A stretch of 64,000 nucleotides of DNA. Origin: Micrasema longulum. Lineage: Eukaryota > Arthropoda > Insecta > Trichoptera > Brachycentridae. Made by a program: the position numbers and the translations under genes. Position 1 is the first letter of the stretch; the number at the start of each line of letters is the position of its first letter. The notes beneath the pieces are model-generated. The model was not told the origin of the DNA. It saw nothing but the letters and a program-made list of their open reading frames with translations, and did not search any database. Of this stretch, positions 1-11,404 are shown piece after piece. The stretch lies in contig JAGVSM010003692.1 in NCBI GenBank assembly GCA_022494885.1, forward strand, positions 62,001 to 126,000, read 5' to 3'.

Positions 1-232
1 ACATGTCCAAACCAGCGCAGAGCTCCTTTCTTGATTTTGTCGATAATGCTTGTCTCAGCCTTATATAAGGTACGGATATCAACATTTGTGCATCTATCGT
101 ACATAGTTTTACCACTCATTCGCCTGAGAGATCGCATTTCGACAGCATTCAGCCTACTTTCATCCCTGTTTTTTAAGTCCATACTTCGCTCCCATACATC
201 AGGGTCGGGACCAGGACTCCGTTGTGAACTGC
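1..232 (-). pseudogene. non-LTR retrotransposon RT C-terminus, fragment (LINE type 1)
   Basis: Reading the minus strand gives the end of a reverse-transcriptase ORF: AVHNGVLVPTLMYGSEVW, a stop, then RDESRLNAVEMRSLRRMSG and GALRWFGHV. This is the 'vLYGsEtW ... AvEMrsLRrmcG ... LRWfGHver' tail found after the catalytic palm in many insect non-LTR elements. One in-frame stop shows it is dead. It runs off the window edge. The same family occurs at 58335-59010 on the plus strand, with matching AVHNGVL and MRSLRRM blocks. The function would have been retrotransposition; none is expected now. Bases 233-544 hold nothing recognised. Confidence 0.75.
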
Positions 233-544
233 TAATTTTGCCTCTTGCGACGAACATACATATTATCTACATATTATCATTTTTAAAAACTCGTTAGGGT
301 TACACAATAAATATTATAAGGTAAGGTGTGTCGTTATAGTGTTTAAGTTTCTAAAGTAATAATTCTCTAGATCTCTAAAGCTCTATTGCATACAACAAAA
401 GCATTACAAATTGTTTATTTTGTTTTACTTTGGTTTTTGGTTTAACAACAAAGTGAAATGGACGGTTTTGGTCAGCGCTCGCAATTCTCAACCCAATTAC
501 CTACGACCCAATAATAAGTTCGTGGTCAATAATCATAGAAAGAA

Positions 545-1100
545 ATCGCGAAAGTTTACAGCTTTAAATACTTGGGAGTTCACATTATTGAGGATGGAAG
601 CATGCACAAAGAGCTCGCAACCCGCCTAGGAATTACTGGAGCAATTTTTAACATGATGCGTGTTGTCTGGAACTCTAATCTATACTCGGTCAAAATGAAA
701 TGCCGTCTACTTAACTCTTGTATAATGCCATGTCCTTATATGTGTGTAAATCTTAGCACCTTACCAAAGCCCAGAATATCGGTTTGAAGTCTGAGAACGG
801 ACACAGCAGCCCCCTATAACTAGCGTCTCAAGGATGCGGCAGTGGACCTGGCTTGGACACGTGCTGCGCATGCCTCAGGAAAACCTTAACCCGAGTTTCC
901 TGTTCTTTAAACCCGTGGGCTCACGGCGTCCTAGGAGGCCGTTGATGGCGATCTTTCCACTTTATTCAGTGGAACTAAGGGATGTTGGATTGACGTGGCA
1001 GGAGGCGAAAGTGCTGGCTTGCGATAGGGTCTGCTAGAGGCACCTGGTGATGTCCGCTTGCTTCACTTAGGAGCGGATGTGGAAAAGAAGAAGAAGAATA
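545..1100 (+). pseudogene. non-LTR retrotransposon RT C-terminus, fragment (LINE type 2)
   Basis: Two pieces of one reverse-transcriptase tail appear in different frames. The first, about 555-740, reads KYLGVHIIEDGSMHKELATR then FNMMRVVWNS. The second, 834-1037, reads RQWTWLGHVLRMPQENLN and later RRPRRP then ELRDVGLTWQEAKVLACDR. These match the 'YLGs.I.eDGs...Ei..RlgmA..aFnml..vW' and 'WLGHVLRMP.E' blocks that end this retrotransposon class. The frame change and the missing middle show it is decayed. It differs from the fragment at 1-232. Confidence 0.7.
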
Positions 1101-1117
1101 CTCATTTAACGAACATA

Positions 1118-1330
1118 TTACAACAGAGATGAAGAACATTTGAAAGAAGGTAAAATAAAAGATTTGGCATCTACAGGGCTTATGACCTGTCATTGGCTGG
1201 TAAAGTGGCCACTTTACACACTGTGTAACATTACCATTCTGCCCATATTTGAACTTCTACATTTCTTCAATTCTTTCATCCGTTGATGTTTGTAAAAGTC
1301 AAATAGCTGAAACCTTTATTCAATAAAATT
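1118..1330 (+). repeat. dispersed repeat family A, partial copy
   Basis: It starts with ACAACAGAGATGAAGAACAT and carries CTACAGGGCTTATGACCTGTC, CACTTTACACACTGTGTAAC and the GCTGAAACCTTTATT segment. These occur in the same order in about 18 other places in the window, of which 63135-63545 is the fullest. The last 100 bases of the full unit are missing. Confidence 0.85.
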
Positions 1331-1454
1331 TCTGTATAAAATATTAAACTATTAGTAGAAACTAATCTCTTCAATAAAATACAATTAAAAGCAAAATAAT
1401 TCAGAAAACTCAGACATCGGGACATATTTAAACTGCGTTTTTTTTACAATAATG

Positions 1455-1800
1455 CAACATAACACACATCTATGGCCGGCATGTGTCGGGAATATAACAT
1501 ATACTCCCAAAATAACAAAATCTAAATTTTTCATGATACTCTCAACTTTTGCATATAATATCTCAAGAAAAAACTTCAGTTAATAATAAAAATATTTGTA
1601 CACACGTACAAATATTTTTTTATTGGATTGTAAAAAATAAAAAAAATATAAAGAAAATAAAACAATGAATGTAATTCTTTATATTTTGTGCAATTTTATA
1701 ATTGAAGATATATATGCATGTGAAATTGTATCGACGAATATTTACAAATTATACGTTTTCTAGTATGCATCTTTGTTGAATTACCTTATAAAATAAAATA
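1455..1800 (+). repeat. dispersed repeat family E, copy 1
   Basis: About 345 bases align colinearly with 26870-27212, both reading from ATGGC-CGCATG-GTCGG through ATTTTTCATGATACTCTC to TCTTTGTTGAATT and ACCTTAT-AAATAAAAT. No coding potential or terminal repeats were seen. It is probably a transposon remnant of unknown class. Confidence 0.75.
1588..1619. repeat. perfect hairpin, 14-bp arms
   Basis: AAAAATATTTGTAC is followed after ACAC by its exact reverse complement. It lies inside the family E repeat; the copy at 26870-27212 does not keep the hairpin. Confidence 0.85.
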
Positions 1801-2359
1801 CTTTAACCTAAAAAAAAGCTGAATTATATTTTATTTATACACTATACTGTCCGCTTCGTCATTCAATCGTCTGTTCTTAAGCTTATTTTGCTGTTCGCAA
1901 TGCGATTACTGCGATATTTCGTTTTATAGAATTTGTATCAATATTTGTACACCACACCCTTATTTCAAGAAAACAAAATCCCTCGATATTTGAATAATTT
2001 ATACGTCCTTTATATTTCTCTTTAACAATTGAAATGAGAATGAAGACTTGTTTGTGTGATGTTCGGAATAATACAAGACATTGCGTCAGTACGAGAAGAT
2101 TATAAGAAAAATAATTTTATTTATTCTCTATGTCAATGACATATTTTGTCAAAATTAAAATCGAAAAATAAAATCATATGCCAATTATTCGGTTGTTTTA
2201 GTTGAGGGAGTTAATTGGAACTCAGAAAATTTAGTAGCTAATGACGTTATAAATAAATTGAAATTATGGTTTAACTAAAATATATTATCTTTAAATACGG
2301 AAAAAAATCATCCCATTTTTTTTTAACAAAACAAATTTAGATTCAGTAGTAAAATTAAT
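1801..2359. other. AT-rich intron sequence, nothing recognised
   Basis: No ORF with recognisable protein similarity, no repeat shared with the rest of the window and no clear inverted termini were found. Confidence 0.5.
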
Positions 2360-2890
2360 TATTCACCAAAGCAATTGCAACAAAACTAACTGCGATCTTA
2401 CATGCTCAGTACTTGATACAACAGATAAAATTAAATATCTCGGTGTATACATAGACCAAAACTTAAAATGGAAAGACCATATTTGTAACCTAGTTAAACG
2501 AATTAGAAAATGTATATACATATTTATTAGATTAACGAATATTTAAAAAATCAATAATTGAAAAATAGCTTATTACTCAATTGTACAATCTTTGTTTCAA
2601 TATGGTATTGTAGGGTGGGGTGGTTCATACGCCAATATATTAAACCCTCTTCAAATAGTACAATGATTAATTATTAAAGTAATTCTAAAGAGACCCTCAA
2701 CATTCAATACGGAAAGTCTTTTTTAAATATTTAAGGTTCATACAGTAGACACTCTTTATAAAATAAATTTTATTATACAAATATATAAAAATGAAAAAAT
2801 AAAAGAATTTGAGATGAATAAGTCACTCAGATACCAACATAATATTCCTAAATTCCTAAATTCCACACAAGTCATGGTGTATAATGTTAT
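2360..2890 (+). pseudogene. jockey-like RT C-terminus, fragment
   Basis: A broken reading frame gives DKIKYLGVYIDQNLKWKDHI then VKRIRKCIYIFIRL, and after a frame change YYSIVQSLFQYGIVGWGGSY and LQIVQ, IIKVILKRPS. This is the 'YLGv.iD..L.W..Hi..l..ki.k.iy.l..l' and 'lfqYGi..WGga....l..lq..Qk.ilkvil' tail of jockey/CR1-class reverse transcriptases. Several stops and frameshifts are present. The 12530-12950 fragment on the other strand has the same WGG block. Confidence 0.75.
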
Positions 2891-3461
2891 GTCAATCACA
2901 AGCTATACACATATTTCTTGTTTTGCAGCTTCGATTAGCAAATAACAATCAAAGCTAATTTATATAACAATGGCCAACAGTTCGAACCCAACCGACAGGT
3001 AATCCGTCAAAGAAAACTGAATACAACTGACCTGGGCAATCCCGAAGTCCTGGTCTGCATCCAATTCGTCTTCCTGGTCACTGGCGCCCGAACAGGGATG
3101 GATTAACTGTTGACTCTTCCTTTGAATTGAATTTGAATTTTTACTCCTTCGCGATTATTTCGAAGAAAGGAGATTACAAACTCAGAGGCGTGCCCAATAT
3201 GGCGAAATTTGCAACACATATTTTTTTTTTATTTCCGTGTGCAGTGACGGAAGACCAGGCGAGCCATCTATAGACGCCCATTAAAACTACGTATTTGATT
3301 AACTAATCAAATACGTTGTCCTTTTCGGTTGACTTCATATTTTCTCAACAGATGTCACTGCCGTGACGAATTCGAACCGATGGCCATTACACATGGTCAA
3401 AATAGCTTTGTCTTCAAAGGTGTAAAAAGTTGTATACCGGGAATATCGGGAGGGATACCTA
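2891..3461. other. unassigned sequence beside the pogo-like element
   Basis: No gene or repeat shared within the window was found. A stretch near 2990-3120 is less AT-rich and may be a decayed transposon, but no protein motif was recognised. Confidence 0.4.
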
Positions 3462-5216
3462 GGGGGACCCGGGGCGGAACGGTGTAACTAAGCTTTGATT
3501 GCAATTTGTAAGAGTTCGAAATGAATAACATCATTATTTATCAATTTGTACGTTTATTGTCTTATTTATCTACAAAAAAACAAGTGTTTAACTTACCTAA
3601 CTATATAATTACCATAAAAAAATAGTGTCTCAAAAAAGGGGAAATTTCCTATTCTGCCCCACTTCCCGGGGCACAATGGGATATGAACCTAGGACACAAA
3701 GAAGTACTCGTCCCAGTTATACAATACAACATAGTAATATTTTAAGCATGTTTTATTGTAGATACATGAAAAAATAAACTAAATAAGGACATTATGCATT
3801 TCTCATCTGTGATCTGTGTTAATAATTTAGTAATTATTGGCACAGTTCACAAATGAGAATCGAGAATAAAAATCCGCAGATGAGATGTGCGCCCAATTTT
3901 TGCAAACGCAACAAGAACGCCGGGTTTCGTTGGGCTTAGCGTAAAAATCGTGGCAATACAGCAGACTACGTCTTCTTACAAACTTTCGTCAGATCCGTTA
4001 ACGATATTTTTTTATTTTTTTTACTTAGTTTTTATTCCTTTGTTTTATATCTGTTTTAATATTAATTTTTGTCTTATTATTTCTTCCTTCGCATTCTTGA
4101 TATTTTTTCCCTTTTTAATACATTCTTCTAAGTTATTCTTATAAATTGAGTCAGTAATGATTGTTAGTAGCATTTTTTTTGTGTTTTACCAGAATCTCAA
4201 TAAGCAGATTTAAAAAATTCAATACTGTTACTTTGTTGAAACCCATAACGAGTGCTCGAGAGGTTGCTTCTGGTTTTTTCAGACTTAAATCAGGGTGTCG
4301 CTTCAAAAAGCCTTTAATCCAGTCTTTTCCTGCCATTTCCAAAGTTCTGATGAAATTATGGTTGTAATTATTTTTTTCTTCTAGCTGGTAAGCCAGTTGA
4401 GAAAATTCGTTCATATTCATTCCAAAAAGTTTTTTTTGCATATTTTTCAGGTAGTTTACAAGCTCCATTTCTTGCTGAGCTGTAAAAACGGTGCGGAACT
4501 TTCTTGACTTTAAAAAGAGCTTCTAGATTTTACCGTCTTTTCTAACATACGTATCAAATGTTGATGATGGCACTTCGTACCGATTAGATGCCACCAGGTA
4601 TCCTATTTCTCAACTTATGACTGCATTAACAGCTTGATACATAGCATCCGCAGACCAAGAGTGCCAGATAGTTTTTCTTAAATAATATGTTCGCACCATC
4701 TGCAGTTGAAAAAGTGATGTTAGAGGTATAAAAGCGTAACCAACAAACGAAGAAACGCACTTTCGCATTTATAATATTAGTTAGAAAAAGAATACCAACA
4801 AATATTGTCAGGGGCGAAACGGGGTACTACCCCATTGTGCCCTACCAATTGTGCCCCGACAGTAGCGTTCTTTAAAATACGGGAGTTATGGCCGATATTA
4901 GTTTTGGCCTTGAATTATCACTAGACCTTTAGTCAGTCAAAAGAAGGTTGAAATTAACATGTAATGTAAATTTTTAAATAAAAAGTAGTGTAAAGACCTT
5001 GGTGTAACAGAGCAAATATTAGAACTATCAAATTTTTCTCCGAAATTCGATGAATTTCAAACTAAGCGCACTCCGACACTGACAACAACCGTTCCGTATA
5101 GCGCAGCGCAGTGAACTGACTGTTGTGCGCGAAGTTCACGCATCTCTGTCATACGTAGCGAATCTCCTGCCCCTTTCCCGTGTCGCCCCGGTACCCCGTT
5201 CTGCCCCGGGTGCCCC
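3462..5216 (-). mobile_element. pogo/Tigger-like DNA transposon with matching termini
   Basis: The left end reads GGGGGACCCGGGGCGGAACG. The right end, read inward on the minus strand, reads GGGGCACCCGGGGCAGAACG. Over 25 bases the ends differ at three positions. A TA dinucleotide flanks each end (3460-3461 and 5217-5218), the target duplication made by Tc1/mariner-superfamily transposases. Related GC-rich blocks lie inside both ends, near 3652-3684 and 4808-4860. Between them is a minus-strand CENP-B/pogo-type transposase fragment at 4151-4666. The length, 1755 bases, fits a Tigger-class element with some internal loss. Two stops in the N-terminal part and no readable DDE domain make it non-autonomous. 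Confidence 0.85.
4151..4666 (-). pseudogene. pogo/Tigger transposase N-terminal DNA-binding region
   Basis: One minus-strand frame reads from WHSWSADAMYQAVNAV (psq-type helix-turn-helix, residues about 1-45, with YEVPSSTFDTYVRK) into an HTH-CENPB domain: ELVNYLKNMQKKLFG, then QLAYQLEEKN, AGKDWIKGFLKRHPDLSLKK, PEATSRA and GFNKV. Such transposases bind their element ends through the two helix-turn-helix domains and cut through a DDE/DDD catalytic domain. Two in-frame stops occur at codons 19 and 48 of this reading. The catalytic domain is not readable downstream, although 3880-4000 could hold a remnant. CENP-B itself and jerky-type host genes share this N-terminus, but the surrounding TIRs and TA duplication point to the transposon. 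Confidence 0.85.
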
Positions 5217-5218
5217 TA

Positions 5219-5905
5219 ATACCTTATTGAGTACCGATATGAATTCGGAGAACCTTATATGTGTTTAAAAATATTTTAATTTGATTGCGATCAACAAATA
5301 AACCGTTGTTTATTTAGTCGTTTTCCAAATCCAATCTAATCCTTTAAAATCTTCGCCATATATGTGCGTACACAAAATTTCATCTCCGTGATTTCAACAG
5401 ATTACCGATAAAAGGCTACTTGATTTTAGTCGGCGGCCGTGACTTAACAGATTTATCTGCAAAATCGTCCCTGAGCCAGATATTTCAAATAAGCATGCTC
5501 TAATCCCTTATATAACGTCATGGAAATATCGCCGACATGATTTTTTTTCTTGTTTTTATTTATCAAATATCAAGAACAAAAAAAAAATAGGTCGATCGGA
5601 TGTGTTTTCGTGATTTAATAATATTTCAAAAATAATAATTTAATTAAATTTTCACATTCCTTTCATTCACTTTCCTTTGCACATCTTAACGAGCCTACAG
5701 CTCTCTTGTTAGTCATTCTAGTTGTTACCATTCTTTAATAATTTTGGATTATGAAACCTGTACCCATTGAATTAAGAACAGTCCATAAACCGCACACGCG
5801 CATCAAACAGAAGGCGACTAAACTATTCATAAAAGAGTAGTTTTACGTTTTGACCCATAAGTTTCTTTGTAGACGTCGCTCAGTACGCAACTCCCGATTT
5901 GAATT
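5219..5905. other. unassigned sequence
   Basis: AT-rich, with no recognisable coding or repeat structure. Confidence 0.4.
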
Positions 5906-5910
5906 CAACA

Positions 5911-5967
5911 ATGCCGTGTTGTGTTGTTTTAAAGTGCAGAAATACTGCTGGAATCTTAATGAAATAG
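5911..5967 (+). pseudogene. possible THAP-domain start (P-element-type remnant)
   Basis: The reading MPCCVVLKCRNTAG has the C-x4-C-x-N spacing of the beginning of a THAP zinc finger, found at the N-terminus of P-element transposases and some host DNA-binding proteins. A stop follows at 5965 and no later THAP residues (AVPTF-like tail, second zinc pair) are seen. The match is short and could be chance. Confidence 0.3.
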
Positions 5968-6708
5968 AATCGGATCACATGCATCAAATGTAAGTAGCAA
6001 ATGCATTACTTAAAAATCGAATTATTTTTCCATCTGTCAGATTGTCGGAGAAAACAAAATGATCATTTCGTTAGTGTTGCCAGGGTAGTATTTTTTTTAC
6101 CCTACTTTGCTCATCTAATGAGAGAACTAATGAAAATTGGACCTCGGATTAAAAAACGCCGTGGTGAACATTTGACCGACATGATCTTTAAAACATCAAA
6201 TATTAATTATCATGATATAAAAATATCCGTTTTATTTAAAATTAAATTTGTTTTATATTTTAAGTTTAAAGTTCATTAATTAAATTACTCTTATTAACTG
6301 ACCCTTTACTTATCTACTCTGTTGTGTCAATCAATGTTTCCGCGTGCACAGTAAAATTTTAGAGAAATCAACAAATTGCTTTTTTTTTTCCTTACATTTG
6401 TGTTATGATTATATTTTTTCCCATTTGGCAACATTACGCGGCGACTCCACGAATGCGCGCGGTGAAAGTGGGGCACAGTAGGGGGATTCTTGGACACAGT
6501 TCGATGTATTCTAATATGATTCTACGCTCCTTCTGGACTTATCTTAATTCTATGCCTGTACCTTTATTTAGTAATTTGTGAACGTCTTATGTCTGCTTTT
6601 GTGTTGCAGTATTTTGACCACCAACTTCTCTTATGCTCGTAATTCTAGTTCATTGATGATTTTTTTTTTCTTTCGCAATCGCCTATTATGAGGTGTGAGC
6701 AAGCCTAC
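5968..6708. other. intron 3' of the last visible RGS exon
   Basis: No GGL or RGS-box exon was found here on the minus strand, so the next exon of the gene lies beyond position 1. Nothing else was recognised. Confidence 0.5.
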
Positions 6709-6894
6709 CTCCTTCTTGCAGTGCTCCAGGTCTCTCCTGCGGCAGCGGGGCCCGTTGCGACATCGGCTGGGGATGGGGCAGGACTCCAGGGCGCTCGACA
6801 CCCCCGGCGGGGGGCGGTACACCCTCCAGTAGGCTCTCTCCTGGCTGTCACTCACTATCTTGTCCCCCTTCTTACGCTCTTTAGCCAACTTCAC
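6709..6894 (-). CDS. RGS9/11-like: R7-family RGS protein, fifth visible coding exon (post-DEP linker)
   Basis: This 62-codon exon begins after a TTTTCAG acceptor and ends at GAG|GTAGGC, phase 0 at both ends. It encodes VKLAKERKKGDKIVSDSQER, AYWRVYRPPPGV and a Cys/Arg-rich end with CRNGPRCRRRDLEHCKKE. In R7 RGS proteins this follows the DEP-helical extension; the 'QE.AYW.V.RPPPG' signature is strongly conserved, and the KERKKGD and PPPG forms are closer to RGS9/RGS11 than to RGS6/RGS7. The protein speeds GTP hydrolysis on Gi/o alpha subunits as an obligate complex with Gbeta5, anchored by an R7BP-type partner through the DEP region. The preceding exon ends at the position where vertebrate proteins continue directly, so no exon is missing between them. 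Reading through the donor would add only lysine-rich low-complexity residues and stop. The GGL and RGS-box exons are outside the window. Confidence 0.92.
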
Positions 6895-7206
6895 CTGAAA
6901 AGGATAAGAGATTTTGCAATGTTTCAAACTTGCGTGAAAAGGTATTCGTTTCAAGTCATAACTAAACAGCGGAAGCAAGAAGTATTTATTTGTATTTTTA
7001 AATATATAGATCTCAAAAAAAATACGGTGATAGATGAATTTATATCGATACCCATTTGTCTTCAAAAGGAAAAATGGAATAAAACGAACAAATGAGAACT
7101 TAAGGAAAATATAAGAAATATTTTTTATACCTGATTTAAACAAGTCCCCATAAAGTTCTTCATTTTATTTATTTAATTTATTGACTTATTTTATATACAT
7201 ATAAAA

Positions 7207-7860
7207 CTAGCGGACCCATCAGACGTTGTCCTGCCCGAACGTTGGCTTGCCTGCTATTAGCTTGGAAAAAGACTTTTCATTGATAAGCAGGTACCTAGGT
7301 ATGTACTTGTTTATGGTTGAATTCCAAAACATAAAATATATATTTTTTTTAATATGGCATTCTTTTCGCAAACGTCAAACTTTGGTCTTCTCTGGTCTGG
7401 AGGGGTGTACTTATGTACGATTTAAAAAAATGGATTGAGTTTCATATTATTTTAGTGTTTCCAAAAATCCAGTAAAAATATATAAATGGGTAGAAATTAT
7501 AAGAAATTTAAGGAAATTATCTCATTGAGATCCACAAAAAACCAATGCTGTTCGTAAACATTCAAAAACAAACTTTTTTTACACACTAAAAAACAACATC
7601 TTTCAATTTTATTTGTAAATGCATTCTCCTCGAATGCAACCCTGGTAGATTGATGAATAAAACATTTATGATCCTTACTTCCCTTTTACACTGTAGATTG
7701 AAGATTTTAATATCTACGAACACGCACAGCGCAAAGATCTATATTTCTCTGAAAACCACACATACATCGGTTAAGCCGTTTAGGAGTTCAGTGACATCAC
7801 ACGTACAGAAGAATTATATATATAAAGATTATACATTTATTCAAAGTTGCTTTGACTATC
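7207..7860 (+). repeat. possible decayed interspersed element
   Basis: It begins with AACTAGCGGACCCATCAGAC near 7205 and ends with a CGGTTAAGCCGTTTAGGAG block followed by ATATATATAAAGATT near 7830. Similar paired ends occur in a common insect interspersed element, recalled from general knowledge and not checked. No second copy is in this window and no protein is readable. Confidence 0.3.
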
Positions 7861-7882
7861 TAACTAGGGTTATTTAACTCGT

Positions 7883-8170
7883 TCATTAGTCAAAAAAAAA
7901 ACAGTTATAAATACATAAAAATAAATATTGGAAAAAAAACATTGTAAAAAAAAAAACACACATATTTGAAAACACAGTAAAATATGCAGTAAAAAAATAC
8001 ATATTAAGAAACATAGTAAAAGACATGGTAAAAATAATGTACATGTTTAACAAAAAACAAAGTAAAACAGAAGAGAAATAATAAAGAAATGTATATATAT
8101 AGTAGAAAAATATATTGTTAAAAAAAACAGAGTAAAAAGTAATGAGAATCATCAAAAATTCAATAAATAA
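7883..8170. repeat. A-rich low-complexity tract
   Basis: Repeated AGTAAAA, ACATAGTAAAA and TTGTAAAAAAA blocks occur. The long minus-strand open frame is only Phe/Tyr/Met-rich low complexity and is not a gene. Confidence 0.6.
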
Positions 8171-8179
8171 AAATATTTC

Positions 8180-8530
8180 AGTATAATTTAAATAAGAACA
8201 TGTGTAGCCATCTAACAGCCATCATCAACCTCTCAGACTCTCTTCGACTAATTTTACTGAGGAAAGAAGTCAGTAACTTCTTTAGCTTATGGCTCTTACA
8301 ACATTTAAATAGTTCTGGTATTATAAGAAATAGCTTTTGTCCCATGTAGAAGTATTGTATATGTACTAAAGAAGTTCTAACCACTTGTCGGGAAATCAGA
8401 TCGCTACCGGAACTCCGAGTTTCATAATGATAGTAAACTGATGGATGTATATCTCTGTTAGTGTGACTGACCACCACTGTCCTCAGTAAATATTGCTGTC
8501 TGATATCAAGCACTGCAAACTCCTTGAAGA
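8180..8530 (-). pseudogene. non-LTR RT C-terminal tail, fragment
   Basis: The minus-strand frame reads LDIRQQYLLRTVVVSH, HYETRSSGSDLISRQVVRTS, YMGQKLFLIIPELFKCCKSH and KKLLTSFL. This is the thumb-side tail 'r....HgY.TRs......R....q......GpklfN.iP..lk...s...Fk..l..fL' of non-LTR elements. The palm domain is absent, so it is a 5'-truncated copy or a relic. Confidence 0.7.
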
Positions 8531-9840
8531 AATAATCATTACTTTATTTTAGAAGTAAAGATTAAGAATTAAGCTATAAGAACAGAAAGTAAGACAAATT
8601 ACACCGATTAACATTTAGTCGGATTTTGCATTTCTGTTACTAATTACACCCAAAATAAGCTCCTACAGCCATATTTATGTAAATAAAATAATAATAGGTA
8701 TATCTCAATTTCTTTACTAGTATCAACTGATCAAACACTGAATCGGAAAAATATATGAAAAGGAATTATACCAGTTTAGTATTTAAATAGAATAATATAA
8801 TGTGTAATAGACGTTATTAGTAAGGAACTTCCAGAGATGCATGAAATATGGTGAGGATACCTTACCGAGGAGGGAAACCTTAGGATATCAGCGAATGCAT
8901 GGCGCCAGGCTAGCCTCTCTTACTTCTGCCGTCAATCAGCTAACATCTAGGAACTTATATTTAAATGTACTTCTCTGTGCGAACCGAATAATAATAAATC
9001 TTTCATTCACTCAGCCAAGTAAAAATGGATGAGAAAAGAAAGAAAATGTGAGAAAATACAAAATCATTATCAACACAGCTTTACACGAACATAAATATAG
9101 AAAATATTAGTTTTCATGACGTAACAAAAGCCCTGAAATGAATTTTCTACAATACAAAAAGCTTTTTTTTAATTTGAACAATGGCGGATGTGAGCAAAAG
9201 TGTTGGTTCTCGAGTGGTGTTTCAGGCCAAACGGACCCCATCCCCATTCTATAATAAAGGGGTAAAAGGATGAATAAAAAGAACCTTTTAAGGAAAAGGT
9301 TCTAAGAGTAAGATGTATCTTAACTCCTGACAAAGGGACGCCTTTAACTTTTAAACATGCCATCCAACCTATGCTCAAATAAAACCAAATATAATTTTCT
9401 TTTGTACGAAAATTGATTTGACATGTTGCAAAAATCGACTGTTATTTATTATTTTTGCTTGATAATGTTTTAATGAAGGGTCGGTTATATTTATTAAGTA
9501 CTATCAAACGATCGTGTCATGGACCTATATATGTAACTGTTAAACATAATTGGCTTTTATAAGAGTATAATTTTTATAATTCAAATAAAAATAAAAATAT
9601 TTCGATTTCAAAGTTACACAAGCCTTCTTACAAGGTAAAATTTAGTAATTAATGTAATCCTGTTTTTCAATTTTAACAGCGTCCAATATATATATATAAG
9701 TATGTTTTGTGTTTGCGGAAGTATGTGAAGGGAGTGGACATTCGTTCTAAAATTAGACAGTGGTGGACTATAGCAAATAATGTTTTTTTTTTTTTGTATT
9801 ATTTATCACTTTATTAATTTCTATGATTTCAAAAGTAGTG
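8531..9840. other. intron sequence, nothing recognised
   Basis: An ORF-sized reading at 9169-9378 on the minus strand has no recognised similarity. No repeat shared with the rest of the window was found. Confidence 0.4.
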
Positions 9841-9870
9841 ATTTTAATGTTGTATTTTCAACATTAAAAT
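9841..9870. repeat. perfect hairpin, 12-bp arms
   Basis: ATTTTAATGTTG, a TATTTT loop, then the exact reverse complement. Isolated; role unknown. Confidence 0.85.
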
Positions 9871-10549
9871 TGTGATTATTTTCTACTGGGTGGTTTGCGA
9901 ATTCGGAGAAACCAAGGGTTTTTAGGCACTTTAAGGGTTCTTTCATAGTTTTTCCTATGTAAATTAAATTCCTATCATTACACGTTAATTGATATAGATA
10001 TGGATTTATTATATAAACGGCCTAAGCTAATTTACAACAGTTACATGAAAAAACAAATTTACAAGAATTTGAACAAAAAGAACATAAAACTATGTAGCTA
10101 ATACAAAAAAGGACAAAATATAATGGTATAAAATATATTCACAAAAGCCGGCAGATCTAATCAAAATAATTTTAATTCATGTAACGAATTAACTAATCTA
10201 CACATTCTAGACTTTGGGGCATAAAAGTTGACTTCTTGTGTCTGGGAACATGAAAATAAATTTATGCAATTGAGATGGGACGTCACTTATAGCATTAAAT
10301 ATTTTGAAAATGCTTATAAAATCCATTTCAGTTCTATGTTCTCAGATATGCCAGATTAATAATTAGAGAATTAATCTTTGACAATGTACCTATATTATTG
10401 GTTATGTAGATTTATGTTTGATAGGAGGGTATAAGATGATTATTGTCACTTATAAAAATAATTCGTTTCCATTTTTTGGGTGGGTTAACTTTATTCATTG
10501 GGTAAATAGAATACAAATATTTATTTATAAATTTGCTTTTTATACATTG

Positions 10550-10606
10550 ATATTGAAGCTTGTGTAGCTTCGAAACACATAGTTAATTAAATAAATATTT
10601 AGTGCT
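10550..10606 (+). repeat. stem-loop module of the hammerhead-like class, weak member
   Basis: ATTGATATT precedes a perfect 6-bp hairpin GAAGCT-TGTGT-AGCTTC, followed by GAAACACAT and ATTAAATAAATA. The order, core-like segment, hairpin, GAAAC, AT-rich tail, is the same as at 22960, 24050 and 31690. The 5' core is decayed. Confidence 0.4.
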
Positions 10607-10843
10607 TAAAAGTAAAGAGTTTTTATTGCAATTTTGATTTTATAATAGTCATTGCTTCAAATATAAATTTTCAGTGTGATTTTTATTTGTGCAACCAATG
10701 TTTTTTATTCAAAATTATATATTTTTTTGATAAATTGTTTATTTACTTCATAACTTTCACTGTGTAACAAGCATAACTGCAACTAATTATCTTTTGTAAT
10801 TTAAAAAAAATAATTTTGTAAGCAACTCTTTATTGTTGAAGAC

Positions 10844-10990
10844 CAGGGGTCTGGTATTCTGAACACATTTATAGTGCGGTATAGCGCATTTTTACGTACT
10901 AATACGCGTTTTACCGCGATATATATATATATACATAAATAACTATATATACATAAATATATATATATGCGCTCGGAATACCAGGCCTGC
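10844..10990. mobile_element. short MITE with CTGGTATTC-type inverted ends
   Basis: The left end AGGGGTCTGGTATTCTGAAC and right end (minus strand) CAGGCCTGGTATTCCGAGC match over CTGGTATTC-GA-C. Between them are CG-containing blocks and a TA dinucleotide run. A miniature inverted-repeat element of about 147 bases; no target duplication was established. Confidence 0.5.
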
Positions 10991-11404
10991 GCGTTTAATT
11001 TAATAAAATTGTTGTTTAAAACGGAAAACCATATGAAAATATTGCGTATTATCTCAAAAATATAAACAATTTTTTTTTACACTAAATCGTCACAATATCT
11101 AGAGCAGCCATAATAAGGCTACATACCTATACAATGATTATGTTACATGAATTGTTATCGCTGATTATTATGTAAATTTGCCTGCTAAATCCAAACATGC
11201 CATCAGGAATTGTCTGTTACCCTTTGTTCTTTTGTAATTTTATGTTTTACTCCCAAATTACCATATCTCGCTTCTCATATTTAATTTTTAGAACTTTTTA
11301 TTTTTGTACCAGTTTTCAAAAATACGGCTTTCACTGTGCATGTTTATTTACCCAATAGCGTATTAGTCTGAATAAATTCGATTGGGCAATAATTGGAAGT
11401 TAAC

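Noticed and set aside
3887..4144. Plus-strand ORF MRPIFANATRTPG...
   Set aside because: Lies inside the pogo-like element opposite its transposase and ends in low-complexity Phe/Ile codons. The minus strand there may be a transposase remnant but could not be confirmed.
6631..7143. 170-codon minus-strand ORF taken as a whole
   Set aside because: Only 6709-6894 is exon. The parts on either side are AT-rich intron translated by chance across the acceptor and donor.
7886..8155. Phe-rich minus-strand ORF resembling a membrane protein
   Set aside because: It is a translation of an A-rich low-complexity tract with repeated short blocks.
10915..10972. TATATA run as promoter
   Set aside because: It is the alternating TA centre of a small MITE, with no associated transcript start evidence.
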